A DNA stretch of 64,000 bases from DATBLE01 sp046734335 (GTDB lineage Bacteria > Actinomycetota > Thermoleophilia > Gaiellales > Gaiellaceae), in assembly GCA_046734335.1 (NCBI GenBank), contig JBKPRA010000009.1, positions 19,268 to 83,267 on the forward strand. Reading direction: 5' to 3'. Below the pieces are notes generated by a model that did no database searches, was not told where the DNA came from, and saw only the letters and a program-made list of their open reading frames with translations. The position numbers and the translations under genes were made by a program. Below are positions 49,701 through 57,795 of this stretch, one piece after another; position 1 is the stretch's first letter; every line of letters starts with the position of its first letter.

Positions 49701-50669
49701 TCAGCGCGGCTTGATCCTGCTCAGCTGGGCGAGGAAGCGGCGCGCCTCGGTGCCGAGCGGCGTGCCGGGGCCGAGATCGCGAGCGAGCCGCAGCTCCTGG
49801 CGGGCCTGCTTCACGCTCCCGAGCCAGAGCAGGCACAGGCCCAGGTGGAAGCGCACGCTCTGGCTCTTCGGGTAGCGCCGCGCAAGTGGACCGAGGCGGG
49901 AGAAGCTGCGAGACGGATCGGCCTTGTCGAAGCGCCCCACCGCGGCGGCGACCTGCGGCTCCGGGTCGTCCGGCGCCGACGCGGCGGCCGCCTCGAACTC
50001 GCGCAGCGCCGAGATCTGCCGGCCGAGCCGCTGGAGCGCGACGCCGTAGAGCAGCCTGGCGCGGGCGCCGCCGGTCACCGCCAGGTGCTTCAGGTAGGCG
50101 AGCTGGCGCGGCGGCGACAACCGGTCGAGGGCAGCCGGAGAAGGGAAGCTCGGCTCGAACGTCGGCAGCCCCCTGGGAAAATTCGGGTAGAGCAGGTCCT
50201 GAGCTCGAACCGCGTATGGGGTGTCGGGCTCCCGCCGGCGGGCATTGCGCCACGCGACCTTCGCCTTCGAAGCATTTCCACGCCAGTAGAGGCCGAGCCC
50301 GTAGTTCAGCTGCGCGAGAGCGCTCCGCGAGTGCGCCTGCGCCAGCGCCTCGAGGCTGCCGAAGCCCGACGGCCACGCCGCGAGTGCGCTTCCGATCTGC
50401 GCTTCCAGCGAGCCGTACCGACCGAAGATCTCTGCCGCCTGCGCGCGTTTCCCGGCGTTGTAGAGGTTGTCGGCGCGCCGCAGCGCGACTGCCTGGGCGT
50501 CGCTCCGTACTCCCAGGTCGAGCACGAGCGGCGGCGCGCCGGTCTGGCCGGCCGGCCGTTTGGGCGTCGGCGTGCGCGTCGCCAGAGTGACGCCGACCGT
50601 GAGGCCGGCGGCGCCGACGGCGCACGCAGCCACGATCAGGTAGAGGCGAGAGCGAGAGCCCAACGACAA
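49701..50669 (-). CDS. Membrane-anchored TPR-like protein
   Basis: About 322 residues if the TTG at 50669 is used (no ATG or GTG is near, so the start is uncertain). One membrane segment (YLIVAACAVGAAGLTVGVTLA, about residues 10-30) is followed by tetratricopeptide-like helices: ADNLYNAGKRAQAAEIFGRYG, ALAQLNYGLGLYWRGNASKAKVAW, LLYGVALQRLGRQISALREFEAAAA and VRFHLGLCLLWLGSVKQARQELRLA. It likely scaffolds other proteins outside or inside the membrane. Partner unknown; it lies between rpoD and the cysteine operon and is divergent from the latter. Confidence 0.78.
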   Translation of the reverse strand: MSLGSRSRLYLIVAACAVGAAGLTVGVTLATRTPTPKRPAGQTGAPPLVLDLGVRSDAQAVALRRADNLYNAGKRAQAAEIFGRYGSLEAQIGSALAAWPSGFGSLEALAQAHSRSALAQLNYGLGLYWRGNASKAKVAWRNARRREPDTPYAVRAQDLLYPNFPRGLPTFEPSFPSPAALDRLSPPRQLAYLKHLAVTGGARARLLYGVALQRLGRQISALREFEAAAASAPDDPEPQVAAAVGRFDKADPSRSFSRLGPLARRYPKSQSVRFHLGLCLLWLGSVKQARQELRLARDLGPGTPLGTEARRFLAQLSRIKPR

Positions 50670-50762
50670 CGACGTTACCGGCGGAACGAGGAATACGAAG
50701 ATGCCACGGACGGTTGAAAAATCTGCAAGGCGCTCGCTGTAAGAGCTATCTTTCTTGAAGTA

Positions 50763-51932
50763 ATGACCAGCTACCGCGACCTCCTGAGTCAGGTCAAAGG
50801 CGAGATCGACGAGATCGACGCCCGCACCGCGGCACCCTCGCTCGACGACGGCACCGTCTTCCTGGACGTCCGCGAGCGCAACGAGTGGGACGAGGGTCAC
50901 ATTCCGGGCGCGATCCACGTTCCGCGGGGCAGCCTCGAGTCGCGGATCGAGAACGCCGTTCCCGACCACGACGGCCGCATCGTCGTCTACTGCGCGAGCG
51001 GTGCCCGCTCGGCGTTCGCGACCAAGACGCTGGAGGAGCTCGGTTACTCGGATGTCGTCAACCTCGAGGGCGGCTACACGGAGTGGAAGCGGAACGGCTT
51101 CCCGACCGTGCTGCCGCAGTCGCTCGGCGAGCAGCAGCGGCGTCGCTACAGCCGCCATCTGCTGATCCCCGAGGTCGGCGAGGAGGGTCAGCTGCGCCTG
51201 CTCCAGTCGCGGATCCTCCTGATCGGCGCCGGCGGGCTCGGCTCCCCCGCCTCGCTCTACCTCGCGGCCGCAGGTGTCGGAACTCTCGGGATCGTCGACG
51301 ACGACGCGGTCGACGAGACGAACCTCCAGCGCCAGATCGTCCACTCGACGGAGCGCCTCGGCGACTCGAAGGCCGAATCGGCGAAGCGGACGATCGAGGC
51401 GCTCAATCCGGACGTCAGCGTGACCACGTACCGCGAGCGGCTCACCTCCGAGAACGTCGACCGGATCCTCGGTGACGGCTGGGACGTGATCGTCGACGGC
51501 GCCGACAACTTCCCCACGCGCTACCTGCTGAACGACGCGTCTGTCTGGCACGGCATCCCGGTCGTCCACGGCTCGATCTTCCGCTTCGAGGGGCAGGTGA
51601 CCGTCTTCAAGCCCAAAGAAGGTCCTTGCTACCGGTGCCTCTTCCCCATGCCGCCGCCACCCGAGTTGGCGCCGAGCTGCGCCGAGGGCGGCGTCCTGGG
51701 CGTGCTCCCGGGCGTGATCGGGTCGATCCAGGCGACCGAGGCACTGAAGCTCGCGCTCGGCGTCGGCGATCCGCTGATCGGCCGGCTCCTGCTCTACGAC
51801 GCGCTCGCCGCCTCGTTCACCGAGGTCACGCTGCGCCGCGACCCGGCTTGCCCGGTCTGCGGCGACGAGCCGACGATCACCGAATACATCGACTACGTCG
51901 AGTTCTGTGCGGGGCCGAGAGCTCACGCATGA
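50763..51932 (+). CDS. Rhodanese-MoeB fusion: sulfur carrier protein adenylyltransferase/sulfurtransferase
   Basis: The 389-residue protein has an N-terminal rhodanese (10-115) with the active loop VVYCASGARSAF (Cys77), then a ThiF/MoeB E1-like domain (125-385): ATP loop LIGAGGLGSPASLYLAAAG, R-x-x-x-Q DETNLQRQIVHS, the DGADNF block, the SCAEGGVLGVLPG cysteine and two CxxC pairs (CYRC, CPVC) for zinc. It should adenylate the C-terminal Gly of the next gene product and turn it into a thiocarboxylate, using its own rhodanese as sulfur source. The domain order is reversed from the common MoeZ, where rhodanese is C-terminal. First gene of a four-gene operon. Confidence 0.92.
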   Translation: MTSYRDLLSQVKGEIDEIDARTAAPSLDDGTVFLDVRERNEWDEGHIPGAIHVPRGSLESRIENAVPDHDGRIVVYCASGARSAFATKTLEELGYSDVVNLEGGYTEWKRNGFPTVLPQSLGEQQRRRYSRHLLIPEVGEEGQLRLLQSRILLIGAGGLGSPASLYLAAAGVGTLGIVDDDAVDETNLQRQIVHSTERLGDSKAESAKRTIEALNPDVSVTTYRERLTSENVDRILGDGWDVIVDGADNFPTRYLLNDASVWHGIPVVHGSIFRFEGQVTVFKPKEGPCYRCLFPMPPPPELAPSCAEGGVLGVLPGVIGSIQATEALKLALGVGDPLIGRLLLYDALAASFTEVTLRRDPACPVCGDEPTITEYIDYVEFCAGPRAHA

Positions 51933-52186
51933 CGAAAGTGCGCATCCCACCCACGCTGCGCGCCGCCGTCGGCGGCCAGCGCGAGGTGCCCGCCGTGGGC
52001 ACGACGGTCGGCGAGATCCTCGACGACCTCACCGCCCGCTTCCCGGGACTGGACGGGCAGCTCCAGTTCGCGAACGTCTACGTCGACGGCGAGGACATCC
52101 GAACGCTCGACGACCTCGAAACTCCGGTCCGCGAGGGCGCCAACGTCATCCTCCTGCCCGCGATGGCAGGAGGCGCGTATGGCTAG
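51929..52186 (+). CDS. cysO: CysO-like sulfur carrier protein with extra C-terminal AYG
   Basis: An 85-residue ubiquitin-like (MoaD/ThiS fold) protein: KVRIPPTLRAAVGGQREV, VGEILDDLTARFPGL, FANVYVDGEDIRTL and ANVILLPAMAGG. In Mycobacterium CysO the chain ends at GG, which becomes the thiocarboxylate; here three more residues, AYG (83-85), follow. They must be removed, presumably by the JAMM protease of this operon, before activation. ATGA overlap with the activating enzyme; 8-nt overlap with cysM. Confidence 0.9.
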   Translation: MTKVRIPPTLRAAVGGQREVPAVGTTVGEILDDLTARFPGLDGQLQFANVYVDGEDIRTLDDLETPVREGANVILLPAMAGGAYG

Positions 52187-53117
52187 CCGCCTCGCCCCCG
52201 GGCTGCTCGATCTCGTCGGCGACACGCCGCTCGTCGAGCTGACGAGGCTCGCGCCGAGATCAGGCGTCCAGATCTACGCGAAGCTCGAGGGAGCGAACCC
52301 GACCGGTTCGATCAAGGACCGGGTGGCGCTGGCGATGATCGAAGCGGCCGAGGCGTCCGGCGAGCTGGAGCCTGGGCGCGCGTTGATCGAGCCGACCAGC
52401 GGCAACACCGGCATCTCGCTCGCGATGGTCGCGAAGTTGAAGGGCTATCCGCTCACCTGCGTGATGCCCGCGAATGCGACGGAGGAACGCCGCCGGCTGC
52501 TCCGCATCTACGGCGCCGACATCGTCGACTCACCAGCCGAGGAGGGCTCCAACGGCGCGGTCCGTCTTGCCCTCGAGCTGGCCGAGCGCGACCCGAGCCT
52601 CTTCATGCCGTTCCAGTACGCGAACGAGGCGAACCCGCGCGCGCACTACGAGGGAACCGGCGCCGAGATCGCCGAGGCGCTCGACCGGATCGACGTGCTC
52701 GTTGCGGGGCTGGGCACCGGCGGGACGCTGATGGGAGCCGGCGAGCGCGTTCGCGAGACGTTCTCCGAGGTCGTCGTAGCCGCTGCCGAGCCCCTGCCGG
52801 GCGATCCGGTGATGGGGCTCCGCTCGCTCGAGGACGGCTATGTCCCGCCGGTCCTCGACGTCTCGAAGCTCGACCGGAAACTGCTGGTCTCGAACGAGGA
52901 GTCGCTCACAGGTGTCAGGGCCCTAGTCGACCGGGAGGCGATCTTCGCCGGTGTCTCCTCCGGCGCGGTCGTGCACGTCGCGCGCCGACTGGCCGAGGAG
53001 CTCGACGAGGGCGTGGTCGTCTGCATCCTCGCCGACGGCGGCTGGAAGTATCTCTCCGCCGATTTCTGGGACGCGCCCGATCCAGGCTCGGCGATGGAGC
53101 ACGGCCACTGGTGGTAG
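52179..53117 (+). CDS. cysM: Cysteine synthase, CysM type using protein thiocarboxylate
   Basis: The 312-residue PLP enzyme has the cofactor lysine in GSIKDRVAL (Lys46), PTSGNTGISLAMVAKLKGY, and the phosphate loop GLGTGGTLMGAG. In Mycobacterium the CysM of such operons takes O-phosphoserine and CysO-thiocarboxylate to give CysO-cysteine. The gene arrangement argues for that reaction here. It starts inside cysO in another frame and ends 7 nt inside the protease gene. Confidence 0.93.
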   Translation: MASRLAPGLLDLVGDTPLVELTRLAPRSGVQIYAKLEGANPTGSIKDRVALAMIEAAEASGELEPGRALIEPTSGNTGISLAMVAKLKGYPLTCVMPANATEERRRLLRIYGADIVDSPAEEGSNGAVRLALELAERDPSLFMPFQYANEANPRAHYEGTGAEIAEALDRIDVLVAGLGTGGTLMGAGERVRETFSEVVVAAAEPLPGDPVMGLRSLEDGYVPPVLDVSKLDRKLLVSNEESLTGVRALVDREAIFAGVSSGAVVHVARRLAEELDEGVVVCILADGGWKYLSADFWDAPDPGSAMEHGHWW

Positions 53118-53488
53118 TCCCCGCCGAGCTGCGCCGAGAGCTCGAGCGACACGCAGAGGAGGAGGCACCGAACGAGGCGTGTGGCCTCATCGCCCTGCGC
53201 GACGGGGCGGCCGAGCGCTACATCCCGTGCGTCAACACGGCCGCCAGCCCCTACCGCTTCGACCTGCGTGTTCCCGACCCGGCACTGATCTTCGAGCTCG
53301 AGGACGATGGCCTGGAGCTCGCCGTCTTCCACTCGCACCCGACGGGCTCTGCCAAGCCCTCCCGAACGGATATTGCGAACATCGGCCTCTGGGAAGGACG
53401 TCCGTACCTGATCCTCTCCAGGCCGACCGGCGAGCTGCTCGCTTGGAAGATCGAACGCGGAGCGGCCGAACCGATCCCACTCAGCTGA
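53111..53488 (+). CDS. mec: JAMM/MPN+ metalloprotease (Mec+ type), releases cysteine from CysO
   Basis: A 125-residue MPN+ protein, GTG start. The catalytic Glu is Glu22 (PNEACGLIAL), and the zinc motif HSHPTGSAKPSRTD gives His74, His76 and Asp87 with Ser84, the full HxHx7SxxD. It should clip cysteine from CysO-Cys. In this operon it may also trim the AYG tail of CysO. End of the operon; repeat copy D follows. Confidence 0.92.
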   Translation: MVVPAELRRELERHAEEEAPNEACGLIALRDGAAERYIPCVNTAASPYRFDLRVPDPALIFELEDDGLELAVFHSHPTGSAKPSRTDIANIGLWEGRPYLILSRPTGELLAWKIERGAAEPIPLS

Positions 53489-53504
53489 GCCGACTTTCCG
53501 CGGG

Positions 53505-53625
53505 CCGACAGGGCGGCCGCGGCTGCGACGACCTCTGAGGTGCAAGCGGGATCAGGGCGGGGGGCCACCGGGGGGAACCGGTTGTTCCCCCCCGTTAGAG
53601 CGAGCAAGGCGGCGAAGCCGCCGCG
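53505..53625. repeat. Dispersed intergenic repeat, copy D
   Basis: Head CCGACAGGGCGGCCGCGGC (17 of 19 as in copy C), GTGCAAGCGG, arms GGGGGGAAC and GTTCCCCCC with a 5-base loop (53570-53592), and tail GAGCGAGC with an inserted GGCGGCGAAGCCGCC hairpin. It lies between two converging genes. Confidence 0.7.
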
Positions 53626-53629
53626 AGCG

Positions 53630-53986
53630 TCAGGAGACCTTGAAGCGACCGAACATCGTGCTCTCGTGGGGCGCGCAGTAGAACTTGTACGAGCCCTTCC
53701 TGAGCAGGATGGTCACGGTCTTCGTGCCCATGAACGGAACCGTCGTGATCGCACGGTCCACTCCGGGGCCCTCGATCTGGAAGTTGTGGATATCGGCCTT
53801 GTCCGAGACCACGAACGTGTACTTGCCGTGCACCAGCGTCTTGAACACCCTGCCGCTGTGCTTCAGCGAGATGGTGAAGCCGGGACCCACTGTCCCGACC
53901 AGGCGAGGCGTCGACATGGGAGCCGCGGGGGAGGTCGCGAGGAGCGCGACCGCCCCGGCGGCGACGAGCGTGCAGATGATCTTCAT
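53630..53986 (-). CDS. Exported cupredoxin-like protein (first of two)
   Basis: A 118-residue protein with a signal peptide (1-24). A plastocyanin-like fold is suggested by LVGTVGPGFTISL, GKYTFVVSDKADIHNFQIEGPGV and KGSYKFYCAPHESTMFG; His67, Cys104, His107 and Met111 make a type 1 copper site. It could carry electrons or bind copper outside the cell. Tandem with the next gene, about half identical by eye. No oxidase or reductase is adjacent. Confidence 0.85.
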   Translation of the reverse strand: MKIICTLVAAGAVALLATSPAAPMSTPRLVGTVGPGFTISLKHSGRVFKTLVHGKYTFVVSDKADIHNFQIEGPGVDRAITTVPFMGTKTVTILLRKGSYKFYCAPHESTMFGRFKVS

Positions 53987-54021
53987 GGGAAGGCACTACT
54001 CCCTCTGCCCGCCCGCGGTTG

Positions 54022-54390
54022 TTAAGTGACCGTGAAGCTGCCCTTCATGATCGTCGCGTGCGGATCGCAGACAAAGGTGTACTTGCCCTTACGCACCTTG
54101 ACGATCACCGTCTTGGTTCCGACGAAGGAGATCGTTGTGATCTCCTTGTTGACCCCAGGCCCGCGCAGACGGAAGTTGTGGATGTTCGACTTGTCCGCGA
54201 CGGTGATCGAGTAGCTTCCCGGCCTGATCGTCTTGAAGGGCTTGCCGAGCCTCTTGGTGCTGATGGTGAACCCCGGCCCGACCGTACCCGTCAGCTTGGG
54301 GAGCGCCGTCTTCGACGCGTTCGACGGGGCGACTACGACCAGCGTCCCGGCGAGCACAGCGAGCGGGATGAGCGTGCGAATGCGCTTCAT
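54022..54390 (-). CDS. Exported cupredoxin-like protein (second of two)
   Basis: From ATG at 54390 the protein is 122 residues, with a signal peptide (1-25). KLTGTVGPGFTISTKRLGK, SNIHNFRLRGPGVNKEITT and YTFVCDPHATIMKG give His71, Cys108, His111 and Met115, the same type 1 copper set as the neighbour 35 bp downstream. AAGGAG stands 5 nt before the ATG, favouring this start over an ATG 45 nt upstream. Probably a duplication of one gene. Confidence 0.87.
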   Translation of the reverse strand: MKRIRTLIPLAVLAGTLVVVAPSNASKTALPKLTGTVGPGFTISTKRLGKPFKTIRPGSYSITVADKSNIHNFRLRGPGVNKEITTISFVGTKTVIVKVRKGKYTFVCDPHATIMKGSFTVT

Positions 54391-54433
54391 GCAACTCCTT
54401 CCGAGTCGTGTCCCTTGCCAGGATAGAGACGGC

Positions 54434-55006
54434 ATGCGGGTTCTGGAGATCGCAACCGGCCTGTGGCGGTGGACCGGGCTCCACCCGGCCTGGACGCCCG
54501 CGGAAGGCGGCCCGGACGGGTGGGACCCGGAAGTCGGCAGCTACTACTACGAGGGTCCTGAGGCGATCGTGCTGTTCGACCCGCTCGTCCCGATGGAAGA
54601 CCGCGACCGGTTCTTCGCGGCGCTCGACCGCGACGTCGAGCGCGTGGGCCAACCGGTGCGGGTGCTGTTGACGGTGGCTGACCATCGCCGTTCGTCGGCG
54701 GAGCTGGCCGAGCGATACGAAGGGACCGTCGACGAGATCCCTGCCGGGGTCGAGACGGTGATGGAACGCTGGAACGAACGCGTCTTCTGGGTCCCTGAGC
54801 ACTCGGCCCTCGTCTTCGGGGACGTGGTCCTCGGCCGTGACGGCGGGCTGATGCTCCCGCGTGCCTGGATGGGCGAGGACCAGTACGACGAGGTGCGGGA
54901 CGGGCTTCGCTTGCTGCTGGAGCTTCCGGTCGAGCGTGCGCTGGTCACGCACGGCGAGCCGGTGCTCGAGGGCGGGCGCGAGGCGCTGGCGGCCGCGCTC
55001 ACATAG
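54434..55006 (+). CDS. Metallo-beta-lactamase-like protein with lost metal site
   Basis: A 190-residue protein with the outline of an MBL fold (EGPEAIVLFDPLVP, VRVLLTVADHRRSSAELAERYEG, HSALVFGDVVLGRDG, RALVTHGEPVL), but the HxHxDH motif reads TVADHRRSS, so only single His residues remain. It may be a non-metal member of the family. It is close in form to unnamed actinobacterial proteins. The function is not known. Start ATG at 54434. Confidence 0.7.
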   Translation: MRVLEIATGLWRWTGLHPAWTPAEGGPDGWDPEVGSYYYEGPEAIVLFDPLVPMEDRDRFFAALDRDVERVGQPVRVLLTVADHRRSSAELAERYEGTVDEIPAGVETVMERWNERVFWVPEHSALVFGDVVLGRDGGLMLPRAWMGEDQYDEVRDGLRLLLELPVERALVTHGEPVLEGGREALAAALT

Positions 55007-55014
55007 TTCAGTCG

Positions 55015-55578
55015 TCAGGCGGGAACGGCCGAACGCTCCAGCGCGGCCACGAACGCCTTCGACCACTCGGCCAGGTCGCCCCAGCCGCGGCACGAGACCA
55101 TGTTTCCGTCGACAACGTCGGCGCCCTCGACGTATGTGCCACCGGCCGCCTCGATGTCCGGGCCGAGCGGCGGGAAGCCCGAGCTCTTGCGTCCCCGCAG
55201 GTAGCCAAGCGCAGCCGGCACCTGCGGGCCGTGGCAGAGTGTCCCGACGGGCAGGTCGTTGTCGAAGAAATAGGCGACGATCCGACGCACGTCGGGGTCG
55301 ACGCGGATGTACTCCGGTGCCCGGCCGCCCGGAATGACGACGCCGGCATAGCGCTGAGACTCGACCTCCGAGAACGCGAGGTCCGGCTCGACCCGCCGCC
55401 CCGGCTTCTCGACGTAGGCATCCGAGTCGGGCTCGAAGTCGTGGACGACCGTGCGCATGGTGCGCCGTGAAAGCGCCGCGATATCGACTTCGTAGCCGGC
55501 CTCTCGCAGGCGATAGAGGACGTAGAAGAGCTCGAGATCCTCGACCGCGTCGCCGGCCAGGACGAGGACGCGTTCCAT
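55015..55578 (-). CDS. DJ-1/PfpI-family protein
   Basis: From ATG at 55578 the protein is 187 residues. MERVLVLAGDAVEDLELFYVLYRLREAGYEVDI, GVVIPGGRAPEYIR and the nucleophile elbow GTLCHGPQVPAALGYL (Cys) match the PfpI/YhbO-like group, with the supporting Glu in AVEDLEL. Such proteins act as glyoxalases, deglycases or chaperones; the specific role is open. A GATACT hexamer lies 6 nt upstream. Its end is 8 nt from the convergent gene. Confidence 0.9.
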   Translation of the reverse strand: MERVLVLAGDAVEDLELFYVLYRLREAGYEVDIAALSRRTMRTVVHDFEPDSDAYVEKPGRRVEPDLAFSEVESQRYAGVVIPGGRAPEYIRVDPDVRRIVAYFFDNDLPVGTLCHGPQVPAALGYLRGRKSSGFPPLGPDIEAAGGTYVEGADVVDGNMVSCRGWGDLAEWSKAFVAALERSAVPA

Positions 55579-55592
55579 GCGCCAAGTATCTC

Positions 55593-56750
55593 TCACGCGC
55601 GCAGCGGACGCAGCACGACGACCGCCGCAAGTGGCAGAGCGGCGGCGACGAGGAAGCCTGCACGCCAGGACGTCGAAGCGACGAACGGCGCGAACGCGAG
55701 CGGCGTGACCGCAACCGCGGCCCCGACCAGCGTCTGCTGGAGCCCGAGCGCGGCGCCGCCTCGTCCCGGACCCGCCGTCTCAAGGGCGGCGGCGACCGCC
55801 AGGCCGTTCCAGCACATGGACAGCCCGCCGCCGGCGACGAGCGCCACGATCAGCAGCCAGACCTCCGCGCCGCCCAGCGCCGCCGCTGCGGCGACGGCAA
55901 CCGTGGTCGCGACCGCGATCGCGCGGATCAGCGCCACGCGGCTCCCTCCCCGACGGTCGGACTGCAGGCCCGACAGCAGCCGTCCCGCCGCTCCGACAAC
56001 GTTGATCGCCGCCAGTACGAGACCGGCCTGAGTGGCGCTCAGATCGCGCTCCGACTCGAGGAAGATGACCACGAAGCCGGTGATCGCGGCCTGCGTGCAG
56101 ATCAGCAGCCCGCTCCCGAGCGACAGCCGCCAGATCCGCCGGTCGCGCAGGGGATGGCGCAGGACCTCCGTCGCCGGCTCTCCGTCTCCGCGCACCGGCC
56201 CCTCCACCAACCAGACGGCCGCGAGGACACCGGCGACCAGCGAGAATCCGGCGAGCACGAGCAGCGCCGCGCGAGAGCTCCAGTGGTCGACGATCGGAGG
56301 GATGCCGAGCGCGGCCACGAGACCGCCGATCGGGACGGACGTCTGCCGGATGCCGAGCGCGAAGCCGCGCGTCTCGCGCGGAAACCAGCTGGTTACCGCA
56401 CGACCGGTCGCCGTGTTGATACTCGCTCCGAACGCGCCGGCGATCGCGAGTAGCACGACCAGCACGGCGAAGTTCGGCGCGTATGCCGACCCGGCGAGGG
56501 CGACACTGGCGCCCAGCAGGCCGACCGCCCCCGTCACCCGCTCGCCGACGCGGTCCGCGGCTAGCCCCCACGGCAGCAGCGTCAGCATCGCTCCGACGCC
56601 CGATACGCCGAGCATCACGCCGACCTGCGTGAGGCTCAGGTCGTATCGGTCGCGAAGGGCAGGCGCGAGCACGGCCAGCCCGAACAGAACGGCAGCCTGA
56701 GACGCCTGCGCGACCGTTCCAACCGCGAGGACGAGCCAGCCGCGGCGCAC
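55593..56750 (-). CDS. MFS transporter
   Basis: About 385 residues from GTG at 56750 (an upstream start inside the neighbouring gene cannot be excluded). Twelve hydrophobic segments; WGLAADRVGERVTGAVGLLG is the loop 2-3 motif and GRAVTSWFPRETRGFALGIRQTSVPIGG the helix 4-5 region common in nitrate/oxalate-like (CynX/NarK) and similar MFS members. Substrate unknown. It lies downstream of the sugar-binding protein and dehydrogenase genes in one direction and may be co-transcribed. Confidence 0.85.
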   Translation of the reverse strand: MRRGWLVLAVGTVAQASQAAVLFGLAVLAPALRDRYDLSLTQVGVMLGVSGVGAMLTLLPWGLAADRVGERVTGAVGLLGASVALAGSAYAPNFAVLVVLLAIAGAFGASINTATGRAVTSWFPRETRGFALGIRQTSVPIGGLVAALGIPPIVDHWSSRAALLVLAGFSLVAGVLAAVWLVEGPVRGDGEPATEVLRHPLRDRRIWRLSLGSGLLICTQAAITGFVVIFLESERDLSATQAGLVLAAINVVGAAGRLLSGLQSDRRGGSRVALIRAIAVATTVAVAAAAALGGAEVWLLIVALVAGGGLSMCWNGLAVAAALETAGPGRGGAALGLQQTLVGAAVAVTPLAFAPFVASTSWRAGFLVAAALPLAAVVVLRPLRA

Positions 56751-56760
56751 TCGAGAGCGC

Positions 56761-57795
56761 CTAGGCGCGCCGCAGCGGGTACGACTGCCGGCTCGAGCTG
56801 CCCTCGAAGCGGCTCTTCGTCGCCAGGAACATCCGTACGTCGGCACGGCGGAGGAGCACGGACGTTTCGGTGTCCCAGGGGATGACGACTCCCTGGGAGA
56901 TCCTGGCGAGGAAGAGCTGCAGCACCGGCGCGAATCCCTGGACGTACGGCTGCTGGTCGACGACGAAGTCGAGCGTGCCGTCGGCGACCAGCTCGAGGTC
57001 GTCCGGCAGCAGGTCGTAGCCGCCGCCCTTGACGCCCTTCGCCCTCAGGCCGAGATGCGAGATCGCCTTTCCGCATGCGAGCGTGCCGAGGCCGTCCACC
57101 GCGAACAGCCCGCTGGCCCTGCGTTCGCGGGCGTACGCCTTCTCGACAGTGCTCTGCTGCTGGTTGGCGTCGCCCGAGAGCCTGACCACGGTTGCGGCGG
57201 GTGCAATCCGCGCGGCAGCGAGACCCGTGAGGATCCCCTGGAGGCGCCGCTCCGTCCAGATCTTCGCCTGCTGCGGCGCGAACACGATCACAGTGCCGGT
57301 CGGACTGAGCCGCGCGATCTCGACGCCGACGTTGACGCCCGAGGCGCGCGGGTTTTCGCCGACGTAGGCATACCGACGACCGCTCGAGCCCGAGTCGACG
57401 TTAAAGGCGACGAGCGGGATGCCGGCCTTCGCGGCCGATTCCGCCCCCGGCGCGATCGCAGCCTCGTCGAGGACTGACACGGCGATCCCGTCTGCCTTCT
57501 TCGCGATCGCCGACCGCAGCGCCTTCACCGTCTCCTTCACGCTCCCGTGGGGAGATCCGGACCACTGCGTCGTACAGCGCACGAGCGCGGCCGCGTCCTG
57601 CGCTCCGAACTGCGTGGCGACGAACAACGGGTCGAGTGTGTTGTGACTCACGAAGACGAACCGCCAGCGCGGATGCGCCGGGAAGTCGCCGCAGCCGTCG
57701 CCGGCGAAAGCACCCGCGGGGCCGAGCAGCTGAGCCAGCGAGAAGCCGGCCGCTCCGGCGCCGGCGCGGCGCAGAAGATCGGCGCGATCGGTCAT
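56761..57795 (-). CDS. Sugar-type periplasmic binding protein without ABC partners
   Basis: A 344-residue protein with a signal (Tat-like RRAGAGAAGFSLAQLLGPAGAFA). The type 1 periplasmic fold is visible: FVFVSHNTLDPLFVATQFGAQDAAAL, KKADGIAVSVLD, GIPLVAFNVDSG, VIVFAPQQAKIW and GLFAVDGLGTLACGKAI. It resembles ribose/inositol-binding proteins. No ATPase or permease gene is adjacent, so it either serves a distant transporter or senses. Co-translated with the dehydrogenase (ATGA overlap). Confidence 0.85.
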   Translation of the reverse strand: MTDRADLLRRAGAGAAGFSLAQLLGPAGAFAGDGCGDFPAHPRWRFVFVSHNTLDPLFVATQFGAQDAAALVRCTTQWSGSPHGSVKETVKALRSAIAKKADGIAVSVLDEAAIAPGAESAAKAGIPLVAFNVDSGSSGRRYAYVGENPRASGVNVGVEIARLSPTGTVIVFAPQQAKIWTERRLQGILTGLAAARIAPAATVVRLSGDANQQQSTVEKAYARERRASGLFAVDGLGTLACGKAISHLGLRAKGVKGGGYDLLPDDLELVADGTLDFVVDQQPYVQGFAPVLQLFLARISQGVVIPWDTETSVLLRRADVRMFLATKSRFEGSSSRQSYPLRRA

